Origin: Oceanispirochaeta sp. M1
GTDB taxonomy: Bacteria; Spirochaetota; Spirochaetia; DSM-2461
Reading direction: 5' to 3'
NCBI RefSeq assembly: GCF_003346715.1
Contig: NZ_QQPQ01000019.1
Span: 1-64,000, forward strand
DNA length: 64,000 nucleotides
Numbering within the stretch: position 1 is the stretch's first letter; every line of letters begins with the position of its first letter. This document shows, one piece after another, positions 27,212-35,641 of the stretch. Made by a program: the position numbers and the translations under genes. The notes beneath the pieces are model-generated. The model did no database searches, was not told the DNA's origin, and worked only from the letters and a program-made list of their open reading frames with translations.

Positions 27212-27995
27212 TACTTCAGATCACAATGAAAAAAGTATTCTCCGCATAGAGAAGCTTGATAAGTCCTTCGGTGGACTCCACGCAGTAGACTCGGTCTCTT
27301 TTGATGTAAGGCCCGGGATGATCAAGGCTGTGATCGGACCAAACGGTGCCGGAAAGACGACCCTCTTTAATATGATCGCCGGCTATTTTCCACCCAGCGG
27401 TGGTCAGGTCTTTTTTCAGGATACTCTTATCACCGGAATGAAACCCTATCAGGTCGCAGGGCAGGGAATCCTGCGGACATTTCAGAACCTTAAGCTCAGC
27501 AGCCACCTCTCTGTTCTGGATAATGTACTTCTGGGTCGTCACAGGGTAGGAAAGGCGGAGTTCCTTTCGGGGATGCTTGCATTAAAAAGAAGCAGGAAGG
27601 AAGAGAAGGAGGCCGAAGAGGCCGTTCTCCCTATTCTTGAGTGGCTGAATATCATCGATCAGAAAGATACGGAGCTGGGAAATCTCTCCTTTGGAAATCA
27701 GAGAGCCGTTGAACTTGCAAGAGCGCTGGCCTCTGATCCTCCCATGCTTCTTCTGGATGAACCGGCTGCCGGACTGAATATGCATGAAACAGAAGACCTT
27801 GCCCAGAGGCTTCAGACCATAAAAGAGCAAGGGAGAACCATACTGCTGGTAGAGCATGATATGTCCCTGGTTATGGATATTTCTGATGAGATAGTGGTTT
27901 TGAATTTCGGACAGAAAATTGCCGAAGGAGAACCAAAGGACATTCAGAAGAATGAAGAGGTAATCCGTATCTATCTGGGAGATGATGATGCTTAA
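27204..27995 (+). CDS. livG: Liv-type ABC transporter ATPase LivG
   Basis: 263-residue ATPase starting with GTG and overlapping livM by eight bases. Walker A GPNGAGKTT, Q loop RTFQNLKL, signature LSFGNQR (the degenerate form common in LivG), Walker B LLLLDEPAAGLN and H loop LLVEHDM. The AAGLN sequence after Walker B is diagnostic of the LivG branch. Confidence 0.93.
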   Translation: MNNTSDHNEKSILRIEKLDKSFGGLHAVDSVSFDVRPGMIKAVIGPNGAGKTTLFNMIAGYFPPSGGQVFFQDTLITGMKPYQVAGQGILRTFQNLKLSSHLSVLDNVLLGRHRVGKAEFLSGMLALKRSRKEEKEAEEAVLPILEWLNIIDQKDTELGNLSFGNQRAVELARALASDPPMLLLDEPAAGLNMHETEDLAQRLQTIKEQGRTILLVEHDMSLVMDISDEIVVLNFGQKIAEGEPKDIQKNEEVIRIYLGDDDA

Positions 27996-28722
27996 AATAC
28001 GAAATCTGGAATCGGGATACGATAAGCTCAATGTTCTTAAAGGAGTGAGCCTTCATGTGAATCCAGGTGAAATTGTGACAATCATAGGTGCCAACGGGGC
28101 GGGGAAAACTACATTGCTTAATACCATTGTTTCCCTGGTAAAGCCGACCGCAGGAACCATCACTCTTAAGGGACAGGATGTCTCTGGCGCATCCTCTGAT
28201 AAAATTGTTAAAAACGGATGTGTCCTCTGCCCGGAAGGAAGACAGCTTTTTCCCGCCATGACGGTTAGGGAAAATCTGGTTCTGGGGGCATACACCCTTT
28301 ATAATAAGAGGGAAGGGAAAAAAGCATCGGAGTATCTTGAAGATATCTACTCCATGTTCCCTGTCCTTAAGGAACGTAGAACTCAGCTGGCCGGAACACT
28401 TTCGGGTGGTGAACAGCAGATGGTTGCCATCGGCCGGGCATTGATGTCAGGTCCCGATCTGCTTCTGATGGATGAACCCTCAATGGGGCTGGCTCCGATC
28501 ATAGTAAAAAATATATTCAAAGCCGTAGAAGAGCTGCGGCGGCAGGGGAAAACAATCCTCATTGTCGAGCAGAATGCAAAGGCCGTCCTTGAGATTGCCG
28601 ATCATGGTTATGTTATGGAAACCGGGAGCCTCGTAATGGAGGGAAACGCCGCCGACCTGCTGGGTAACAACGATGTTAAGCGGGCCTATCTTGGTAAAGA
28701 CTATAATGAGTTCACTGACTGA
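27988..28722 (+). CDS. livF: Liv-type ABC transporter ATPase LivF
   Basis: 244-residue ATPase partner of LivG. Walker A GANGAGKTT, signature LSGGEQQM, Walker B LLLMDEPSMGLAP (the SMGLAP run marks LivF) and H loop LIVEQNA. Three ATGs lie in a row at 27982, 27985 and 27988; GGGAG ends one base before the first, so only the third has proper spacing. The gene overlaps livG by eight bases. Confidence 0.93.
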   Translation: MLKIRNLESGYDKLNVLKGVSLHVNPGEIVTIIGANGAGKTTLLNTIVSLVKPTAGTITLKGQDVSGASSDKIVKNGCVLCPEGRQLFPAMTVRENLVLGAYTLYNKREGKKASEYLEDIYSMFPVLKERRTQLAGTLSGGEQQMVAIGRALMSGPDLLLMDEPSMGLAPIIVKNIFKAVEELRRQGKTILIVEQNAKAVLEIADHGYVMETGSLVMEGNAADLLGNNDVKRAYLGKDYNEFTD

Positions 28723-28736
28723 CAAAAGGAGACAAA

Positions 28737-30041
28737 ATGATATATTCCAAAGAAAATGAAACAATGCTCCGTGAAGACCTGGAACAGCTTCAGGTGGAGC
28801 GTCTGCAGATGACCCTGCATCAGGTTTATAAAAACGTATCCTTTTTCAGAAATCTATATGATGAAAAAAATATCCAGATCGAAGAGGTTAAATCTCTTGA
28901 AGATCTGAAATCTCTACCACTGACTTCCAAAGAGGATCTGAGAGAGAGCTACCCCTACGAGGCCTTTGCTGTCCCCTTAAGGGATATCGTCCGTATCCAT
29001 TCCACATCGGGTACAAGCGGAAATCCCATAGTTGTGGGATATACAAAACATGATATTAAAATCTGGTCATCCCTTGCTGCCCGTGTTTTGAGTGCTGTGG
29101 GTATTACCGAACATGATCTGGTACAGATTGCCTTTGACTATTCACACTCTACCGGAGGGCTGGGCTTCCATTACGGCGCCGAGGAGATCGGTGCTTCCGT
29201 AATTCCCGCTTCCGGTGAGGATATTATGAAACAGGTTCAGATCATGAAGGACTATCGCAGTTCCGCTCTCATATCGACTCCCGGCTATGCCCTGCATCTG
29301 ATCTCCGCACTGGAAGAGAAGGGGATGGACCCTCAGGAACTGAATCTCTCTATCGGATTGTTCGGTGCCGAGCCCTGGAGTGAGAAGCTCCGGAGTGAAG
29401 TGGAATCCAAACTCAAGATAGAGGCCTTTGATAACTATGGACTAAGTGAGATTATCGGTCCGGGTGTCGCCTTTGAGTGTGAACATCATAATGGACTGCA
29501 TGTGAATGAAGATCATTTTATTGTTGAGGTTATCAATCCTGATACAGGAGAGGTTCTACCAGACGGGGAGACAGGTGAGCTTGTTTTTACTACTATCACC
29601 AAACAGGGATTCCCGTTGATCCGCTACAGAACAGGAGATATCTCCTGCATCCTTACTGATGAATGTCCCTGTGAGCGGACAAGCCGAAGGATCAGGAGAA
29701 TCTCAGGACGCAGTGATGATATGATGATTGTGGACGGAAATAATCTATTCCCCTCACAGGTGGAAGCAGTCCTTTTTGAAATTGAGGGTGTGGAGCCTCA
29801 TTTCCAGATAATCCTGGACAGAGAAGAGGGTCTGGATGTTATTGAACTTAAGGTAGAGGTGAGCAGCAGGCTCTATTCCTTTGATGAAGTCAGAGAAGTT
29901 CAGAACTTTCAGGAAAAAATTCATCATCATATGATTACGAGTCTGGGACTTCATGCTAAAATCTCTCTGGTAGAATCAAAAAGCCTGGGACGAAGCACAG
30001 GCGGTAAAGTCCAGCGGGTTGTAGACCGGCGGAATCTGTAG
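28737..30041 (+). CDS. paaK: Phenylacetate-CoA ligase-like AMP-forming enzyme
   Basis: 434-residue adenylating enzyme of the PaaK family, making an aryl- or acyl-CoA from the acid, CoA and ATP. Motifs: the P-loop STSGTSGNP near 93, NYGLSEIIGPG near 233, YRTGD near 300 and the C-terminal hinge ISGRSDDMMIVDG near 323. It follows the Liv importer by 14 bases and precedes a TetR gene, so the imported acid is probably its substrate, trapped as a CoA ester. No downstream ring-oxidation or reduction genes are in the window, and the acid may be phenylacetate, indoleacetate or another aryl acid. Confidence 0.85.
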   Translation: MIYSKENETMLREDLEQLQVERLQMTLHQVYKNVSFFRNLYDEKNIQIEEVKSLEDLKSLPLTSKEDLRESYPYEAFAVPLRDIVRIHSTSGTSGNPIVVGYTKHDIKIWSSLAARVLSAVGITEHDLVQIAFDYSHSTGGLGFHYGAEEIGASVIPASGEDIMKQVQIMKDYRSSALISTPGYALHLISALEEKGMDPQELNLSIGLFGAEPWSEKLRSEVESKLKIEAFDNYGLSEIIGPGVAFECEHHNGLHVNEDHFIVEVINPDTGEVLPDGETGELVFTTITKQGFPLIRYRTGDISCILTDECPCERTSRRIRRISGRSDDMMIVDGNNLFPSQVEAVLFEIEGVEPHFQIILDREEGLDVIELKVEVSSRLYSFDEVREVQNFQEKIHHHMITSLGLHAKISLVESKSLGRSTGGKVQRVVDRRNL

Positions 30042-30048
30042 GGATATT

Positions 30049-30669
30049 GTGAAAGAAACATTTGAGAATCTATCTGAGAAGAAACAGCAGCGGGTCATCA
30101 AAGCCTGTATTGAAGAGTTTGGTGAGCATGGATATGATTCGAGCTCCATGGATGGAATCATAAAACGGGCAGGCATCTCAAAGGGCGGTCTTTATGAATA
30201 TGTCTCATCCAAGGAAGAGCTTTTCAAGTTTATCGTAGATTATACATATACCAGCCTCTATAACTATCTGAATCTGAGGGTTCATGCAGAAGTGCAGGTT
30301 CTCCCTCCGGATCTGCTGGAACGCCTTAAACTGGTCTCTGAACTGGCCATCGATTTCTATATAGATAATCCCGAGTTTGTTCAGCTTATAGTCCGCACTT
30401 CAAGCCTTGCTAATGAAAAGATCGCCATGGATGTGCAGGATATATTTGAAAAACACTTTCTTGAACTCTTCGGTGATGCGGATATCTCCAATCTCCGTTA
30501 CAGCAAGGAGAGAATTCTCGAGCTCTCTATGTGGCTGCTTCTGAAGACCCGTTATGATTTCCTGAAAGAGGTGAAGACCGAGGTCGAACCCGGAAAGATC
30601 AAGCAGGACTATATGGATAACTGGGACTTCTTCCTGGGAACCATGAAGTCGGGGATTTATCACTCCTGA
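30049..30669 (+). CDS. TetR-family transcriptional regulator
   Basis: 206 residues with GTG start seven bases after the ligase gene. The N-terminal HTH (residues 10-55) shows IEEFGEHGYDSSSMDGIIKRAGISKGGLYEYVSSKEELF, the typical TetR pattern written here only in part: AGISKGGLYEYVSSKEELF. The C-terminal ligand-binding helices are not family-specific by eye. As the last gene of the Liv/CoA-ligase operon it probably senses the CoA ester or free acid and binds the triple operator at 23878-23929. Confidence 0.88.
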   Translation: MKETFENLSEKKQQRVIKACIEEFGEHGYDSSSMDGIIKRAGISKGGLYEYVSSKEELFKFIVDYTYTSLYNYLNLRVHAEVQVLPPDLLERLKLVSELAIDFYIDNPEFVQLIVRTSSLANEKIAMDVQDIFEKHFLELFGDADISNLRYSKERILELSMWLLLKTRYDFLKEVKTEVEPGKIKQDYMDNWDFFLGTMKSGIYHS

Positions 30670-31044
30670 ATTATCTTATACAAAACTAATTCAGATTCTC
30701 TCAGTTCTTCTATTTTCGGGATGTGTTCATTTTCCTGCTCTGAATCATTTGCTGCATTCTTTGAACAGATTCAACGAGATAGAAATCGAAGTGATAAAGC
30801 ACTTTTGAGAACAAGTTATCAAGAGTATCAAGTTCTTTATTCTGCAGTCAGTAATATCATCGATAAAAGTGTCGAATGAACCGTCTGAGTGTTTATGGGT
30901 TTCATACACATAAAAGTCGCCACCACCCGAGGCATAATCATTTAATCAGTATGATGTTTTCTTGGAATCTTATGGAAAAAAGTCCTATTGTTTCTCAAAT
31001 AAATACAATAATTATCATCTATATTACAATAGACTCATCATCCT
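30670..31044. other. 375-base gap between TetR and tetrapyrrole genes
   Basis: Apart from the possible small ORF at 30721-30879, nothing clear is seen: no terminator with T run behind tetR, no recognisable riboswitch and no convincing promoter, although the AT-rich run just before 31045 must carry the start of the tetrapyrrole transcript if the operon begins there. Confidence 0.5.
30721..30879 (+). CDS. Possible small hypothetical protein or gene remnant (52 aa)
   Basis: ATG at 30721, TGA at 30877-30879. The C-terminal half is charged and helical in appearance (QIQRDRNRSDKALLRTSY, then a hydrophobic tail), unlike random translation of AT-rich DNA, but there is no ribosome site and the frame is open upstream of the ATG as well. 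It might be the 3' remnant of a longer gene. I do not recognise a family. Confidence 0.25.
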   Translation: MCSFSCSESFAAFFEQIQRDRNRSDKALLRTSYQEYQVLYSAVSNIIDKSVE

Positions 31045-32529
31045 ATGAAACAAATCAATCTTCCAGTAGTTCCGGCATCACTTCTTGTCAGGAGTAAACC
31101 CTGTCTTATTGTAGGCGGAGGGAACATCGCCCTGGCTAAGATCAAACATCTTATATCGGGAGAAGCTGTTGTTACAGTTGTAGATCCGGAGCCCTGTGAT
31201 GAGGTTTTTAAATTGTATCAGAGTGGGGTCATCTCTCTTCGGCGCTGCCTGTTTGAACCGGATATTTTTGATGAAGAGGCATATACCCTGGTATATGCAG
31301 CCACTTCATCATCAACTGTTAATGAAAAAGTCCTTGAACATTGCCGTCTCCGGAGTATTTTTTGCTGTGCAGTAGATCAAAATTGGACAGCTGGAGATTT
31401 TCTTACACCTGCTGTTATCAAAGGTGCATCAACGACTGTTGCAGTCTCTACAGGCGGCGGCAGTCATCGAAGATCCCGGGTTATAAAAGAACAGCTGAGC
31501 CGACAGTTAAAGGCTATAGAAGAGGCAGACTTGCTGGTTCTGGGAACAAGTCATAATGAACTCTCACTCAATCGCAGAGAACCATTTCATCTTGCTGCAG
31601 AGAGGCTTGAATCTTTCGCAGCCTTTCTACTGCATCTTCGGGGGATTCATGAATTTATGATTCTTAATACCTGTAATCGGGTTGAGTTGATAGCTGTCGC
31701 TCAGGGTAGTCTTGAATCTATATCTCTTATCAAGCAGTGGCTGGGCTATAATAAGCTTGAAGAAAATGAGTATTACTGCTATTGGGGCTGGGATGCGTAT
31801 TCTCATCTTAATACTCTGACTTCCGGTCTTCTATCCCAGACTCCCGGAGAAAACCATATTGTCGCTCAGGTTAAGCAAGCCCATCAGGCAGCTGCTTCAT
31901 TTGGCTGGAGTGGATTGATAATGAAACAGTGGCTTGATACGACTCTCCATGTGTCCCGGCATTTACGAAATGTAAGCTCTCCCCTTTTGAAACAAGTGGA
32001 ATTGGAAGACCTCTGTGTGGAGTATCTTGAACGGAAAAACAGTAGTATCCGGCAGATCATTATCATCGGAACCGGGATGATCGGCAGGGGGCTTGTTGAT
32101 CGATTCTATAATCTCGGTAAGCAGATACTCTGGTGTTATCATCAAAAACAGCCGGAGTTGAGTGAAGATGAGAGAAAGCAGATCACAATGATTTCCATGG
32201 AAAATATTGAGAATCATTTAGAGGCCGGGGAAGCTTTTTTCTGCGCTACTGGAAGCGCTGAATTCATTTTAAAGAATGAGATGAGAAAACAGTTCTCTGA
32301 ATGCAGGGAGAGCTGGCTCATTGATCTTTCTCTTCCCAGGAACATTGATCCTGCCCTGGATAGAGGACCAGTTCATGTCATAGATCTGGATGATTTAAAG
32401 CACTGGTACAGGCGGGAAGCCGCCGATTGGGATCTAATAAAATATCAATGCAGCAAGCAGATTGAGGAGCATCGAAGAGATTATGAAAAAATCATCAATA
32501 GTTTTGCGTGTAGGAGCCAGGAACAGTAG
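31045..32529 (+). CDS. hemA: Fused precorrin-2 dehydrogenase (SirC) and glutamyl-tRNA reductase (HemA)
   Basis: 494-residue bifunctional enzyme. Residues 1-155 are the NAD-binding precorrin-2 dehydrogenase part (GGGNIALAK at 24-32, STGGGSHRRSR near 135) that makes sirohydrochlorin. Residues about 160-494 are glutamyl-tRNA reductase, giving glutamate 1-semialdehyde: GTSHNELSLNRRE, catalytic C210 in NTCNRVE, SQTPGENHIVAQVK, and the NADPH motif IGTGMIGRG. The C-terminal dimerisation domain is short. So one protein serves the first step of tetrapyrrole synthesis and the branch to sirohaem/cobamide. No clear ribosome site precedes the ATG. Confidence 0.93.
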   Translation: MKQINLPVVPASLLVRSKPCLIVGGGNIALAKIKHLISGEAVVTVVDPEPCDEVFKLYQSGVISLRRCLFEPDIFDEEAYTLVYAATSSSTVNEKVLEHCRLRSIFCCAVDQNWTAGDFLTPAVIKGASTTVAVSTGGGSHRRSRVIKEQLSRQLKAIEEADLLVLGTSHNELSLNRREPFHLAAERLESFAAFLLHLRGIHEFMILNTCNRVELIAVAQGSLESISLIKQWLGYNKLEENEYYCYWGWDAYSHLNTLTSGLLSQTPGENHIVAQVKQAHQAAASFGWSGLIMKQWLDTTLHVSRHLRNVSSPLLKQVELEDLCVEYLERKNSSIRQIIIIGTGMIGRGLVDRFYNLGKQILWCYHQKQPELSEDERKQITMISMENIENHLEAGEAFFCATGSAEFILKNEMRKQFSECRESWLIDLSLPRNIDPALDRGPVHVIDLDDLKHWYRREAADWDLIKYQCSKQIEEHRRDYEKIINSFACRSQEQ

Positions 32530-34591
32530 ACTGTCTCTACTCCAGTCGGAAAAGGGATTGTTTCGGCTCAAGGAAGAGCTTTCTATTGATAGCGCTTTTC
32601 CTGCATCTTTTAGACTTCTCGGCTTTTCCAGTCCAGGAGACCGAGACAAACAGATGGACCTCCATAATAGTCCGGAAGACTTTTTTACCCGTGATTTGGA
32701 TAATGCTCTGTTGGACGGGACTCTTGATGCCGCAATTCACAGCGCAAAGGATTTGCCGGAAAACTGTCCTGACGGGATAGACTGGTTCTGGCTGCCTTGG
32801 CGTGCAGATCCAAGGGATGTGCTTGTGGCTCCTTTGGGTAAGGCTGTTCCCCTGAAAGGTACTGTGGGAGTCAGTTCTCAGAGGCGCGGGGACTATTGCC
32901 GGAACTTTCATCCGGGGCTGAAGCAGAAGGTTCTCCGGGGAACAATGGAAGAACGGCTGGAGCAACTCGACCGGGGTGACTTCGATGTTATTGTTACTGC
33001 TGCTGCTGCGATGGAACGACTTGGCTGGGAAAACAGGATTACCGCCTATATAGATGAGCAGTATCTGGCAGTTCCCGAAGGGCAGGGCTACCTGGCACTG
33101 ACTTTCCGTCAGGGAGATGCCCGCTTTGAGTCTATTCGTTCTCTTTTTACAAAGAGTGTTCGTTTCGTGGGTGCCGGTCCCGGTCGGGCCGGGCTCTGCA
33201 GTGTTGAGGGGCTTGATGATATCCGTCATTGTGATATCTGTTTTTATGATGCTCTCATGGATCAGTCTTTGACAGATCATTGTAAGAATGCCGTTTATAC
33301 AGGTAAAAGAAGCCATTTACATAGTCATCAACAGGAAGAGATCAGTCGGATGATCCTGGATGCAGCCCGCCAGGGGAAAAAGGTCGTCCGCCTTAAGGGT
33401 GGGGACCCGGGTATCTTCGGTCGGCTGAAAGAAGAGACCGATCTCCTTGATGCCCATGGTCTTCCTTATCGAGTACTTCCAGGAATCAGCAGCATGAGTG
33501 CCGCCACTACTGGTACAGGCATGCTCTTAACTAAACGGGGCTCTCACAGGGGATTTACCGCTATGACCCCAAGAATTGCGGGTGGAGGCTCTACTTCGGC
33601 AGGGGCGGATATAAGAGTAGCTCTTCCCATTGTCCTCTTTATGTCTATTAAAGGCGCTGCACCCGTGCTTCAGGAACTTCAGAGTGAGGGCTGGTCTGTA
33701 AATGAACCGGCAGCAGCTGTTTTTGATGCAGGCTCAGAGTCTCCTCTTATCCTACGTTCTACCCTGGGAGCTCTTGCCGGGGAGCTGGAGGCTTTGGACT
33801 CCTCATCTCCGGGATTGATCATTATCGGCGAAGCCGCGGCCGATTCTTTTGGCAGCTGGGGAGCTTTGAAAGGGGAGCGTGTACTTCTTACATCATCAGA
33901 GACCCTTATTTCTGTTGCCCGAGAAAAGGTTATTGATCTTGGTGGGCATCCACTTGTACATCCACTGATAACTTTGACTTCAACAAAAGCAGAATTAGAT
34001 GATGTCTGTGACTTTGACTGGATATGCCTTACATCTCCTTCCAGTGCTCGCTTCTTTCTGGCTGAATTGAAGGCACAATCTGTAGATATTCGATCATTGC
34101 CCTCTATGATGGTTTGCGGCAGGCGGACGGCTGCTCCCCTTGAAGAGGCCGGTATCTTTCCCGATATTTGTCCCGAGAAGAACTTTAGTGCAAAGGGAAT
34201 GCTGGAGGAAGTAAAGAAACGGAATTTGGGTAATGCCAGGATTCTTAAGCTTTCTTCAGATCGTGGGGGACAGAAACTGGCGGATGATTTAAAGAGCCTT
34301 GGCCTGAAACTGACAGATCGGGTTCTTTATAGAAATAACAATAGAGAGGGAGGAACACTTCCTTCTTTTGACAGTATTGTATTTACAAGTTCATCCGGGG
34401 TCTTCTCATTTATTGAACAGTATGGAGTTGATGCTCTGGATGGGCACAATATCGCTGTCATCGGTCAACCTACTGCTGAGTCTCTGAGTTCCAGGGGAAT
34501 TAAGGATTATGTAATCAGCCGGGACGCTACTGTACAAAGTGCTGTTGAAGCTCTGGCTCTGGCTCGTGTTCACCGGGCTCTGGAACTCTAA
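32483..34591 (+). CDS. hemC: Fused HemC (short) - uroporphyrinogen-III methyltransferase - HemD
   Basis: 702-residue trifunctional enzyme. Residues 1-225: hydroxymethylbilane synthase domains 1 and 2, with catalytic D90 in HSAKDLP, GVSSQRR and LRGTMEERL. The chain then passes directly from EGQGYLALTFRQGD into VRFVGAGPG of the CobA/SUMT methyltransferase (about 226-463, with LKGGDPGIFGR and LPGISS), followed by HemD, uroporphyrinogen-III synthase (about 465-702). HemC domain 3, which carries the Cys binding the dipyrromethane cofactor, seems absent. The frame opens at a TTG (32462); the ATG at 32483 after gaagaga is a better start. It overlaps hemA by 47 bases. Confidence 0.9.
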   Translation: MKKSSIVLRVGARNSRLSLLQSEKGLFRLKEELSIDSAFPASFRLLGFSSPGDRDKQMDLHNSPEDFFTRDLDNALLDGTLDAAIHSAKDLPENCPDGIDWFWLPWRADPRDVLVAPLGKAVPLKGTVGVSSQRRGDYCRNFHPGLKQKVLRGTMEERLEQLDRGDFDVIVTAAAAMERLGWENRITAYIDEQYLAVPEGQGYLALTFRQGDARFESIRSLFTKSVRFVGAGPGRAGLCSVEGLDDIRHCDICFYDALMDQSLTDHCKNAVYTGKRSHLHSHQQEEISRMILDAARQGKKVVRLKGGDPGIFGRLKEETDLLDAHGLPYRVLPGISSMSAATTGTGMLLTKRGSHRGFTAMTPRIAGGGSTSAGADIRVALPIVLFMSIKGAAPVLQELQSEGWSVNEPAAAVFDAGSESPLILRSTLGALAGELEALDSSSPGLIIIGEAAADSFGSWGALKGERVLLTSSETLISVAREKVIDLGGHPLVHPLITLTSTKAELDDVCDFDWICLTSPSSARFFLAELKAQSVDIRSLPSMMVCGRRTAAPLEEAGIFPDICPEKNFSAKGMLEEVKKRNLGNARILKLSSDRGGQKLADDLKSLGLKLTDRVLYRNNNREGGTLPSFDSIVFTSSSGVFSFIEQYGVDALDGHNIAVIGQPTAESLSSRGIKDYVISRDATVQSAVEALALARVHRALEL

Positions 34592-34607
34592 AATTCAAGG
34601 AGAATAT

Positions 34608-35594
34608 ATGTCTAATTATCCCCAAATGAGGATGCGTCGGCTCAGAAAGAGTGAAAGTATTCGTAGATTGTTTGATAGTCCTTTGCCAGGACCGGAAAAG
34701 TTTGTCTGGCCTCTATTCATCTCAGAGGGTGAGGGAGTCCGGGAAGAGATCACTTCCATGGAGGGACAGTACCGCCTCTCCCCGGATAAATTATGCAGGG
34801 AAGTGGAATCTGCAGCAAAGGCAGGGATTGGTTCTGTTCTTCTGTTCGGTTTGACTGACAATGATAAAAAAGACGCCTGCGGTTCTGAAGCCTACCGGGA
34901 AGAGGGATCCATACAAAAGGCAATTACAGTACTGAAAAAGGAATTTCCTGATTTACCGGTAATGACAGATGTCTGTCTCTGCGCCTACACAGACCATGGT
35001 CACTGCGGTCCTCTGGATAAAGAAGGCAATGTGGATAACGATGCCTCACTTGAACATTTGAAAAAAATTGCCCTCTCCCATGCACGGGCCGGTGCAGATA
35101 TTGTTGCACCCAGTGCCATGATGGATGGCCAGATCAGTGCAATACGTTCAGCCCTGGATTGTGAGCATTTTTCTGATATTTCCATCATGAGTTATTCCAC
35201 AAAATTTGCTTCTGCTTTTTATGGCCCTTTCCGGGATGCAGAGAAGTCAGCTCCCGGGAAAGGGGATAGAAAAGGGTATCAGCAAAGCTGGGCCGATCCG
35301 AGGCAGGCTCTGAGGGAATCTTTGATGGATGAGGATGAGGGAGCGGATATCCTTATGGTGAAACCCGCTCTTCTCTACCTGGATGTTATAAAAACGGTCC
35401 GTGAAAATAGTCTTCTTCCTCTGGCGGCCTACAATACCAGTGGAGAATATGCCATGCTTATTGCTTCTGCTGAGAAAGGATACGGCAACCTTAAAGACAT
35501 GGTACGAGAATCGATTGGAGCTATCAATCGGGCAGGAGCTGATTTGATTATAACATACTGGGCTTCCCGTTATAACGATTTATTCAAGGACTGA
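34608..35594 (+). CDS. hemB: Porphobilinogen synthase (delta-aminolevulinate dehydratase)
   Basis: 328-residue enzyme condensing two 5-aminolevulinates to porphobilinogen. Both Schiff-base lysines are visible, in SYSTKFASAFYGPFRDA and in LMVKPALLYLD, and the zinc-type cysteine cluster DVCLCAYTDHGHCG is present, so it should be the zinc-dependent form. The frame is open to 34539, but AAGGAG six bases before the ATG at 34608 fixes the start. It lies 16 bases after the HemC-CobA-HemD gene. Confidence 0.96.
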   Translation: MSNYPQMRMRRLRKSESIRRLFDSPLPGPEKFVWPLFISEGEGVREEITSMEGQYRLSPDKLCREVESAAKAGIGSVLLFGLTDNDKKDACGSEAYREEGSIQKAITVLKKEFPDLPVMTDVCLCAYTDHGHCGPLDKEGNVDNDASLEHLKKIALSHARAGADIVAPSAMMDGQISAIRSALDCEHFSDISIMSYSTKFASAFYGPFRDAEKSAPGKGDRKGYQQSWADPRQALRESLMDEDEGADILMVKPALLYLDVIKTVRENSLLPLAAYNTSGEYAMLIASAEKGYGNLKDMVRESIGAINRAGADLIITYWASRYNDLFKD

Positions 35595-35641
35595 AAAAGT
35601 TTGTCGATCCTGCTGATTTGAGCGGGACAGAAGGAGTTAAA

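Noticed and set aside
30876-31097. 73-residue ORF before hemA
   Set aside because: Low-complexity His/Ser/Ile-rich translation with no ribosome site, overlapping the hemA start in another frame.
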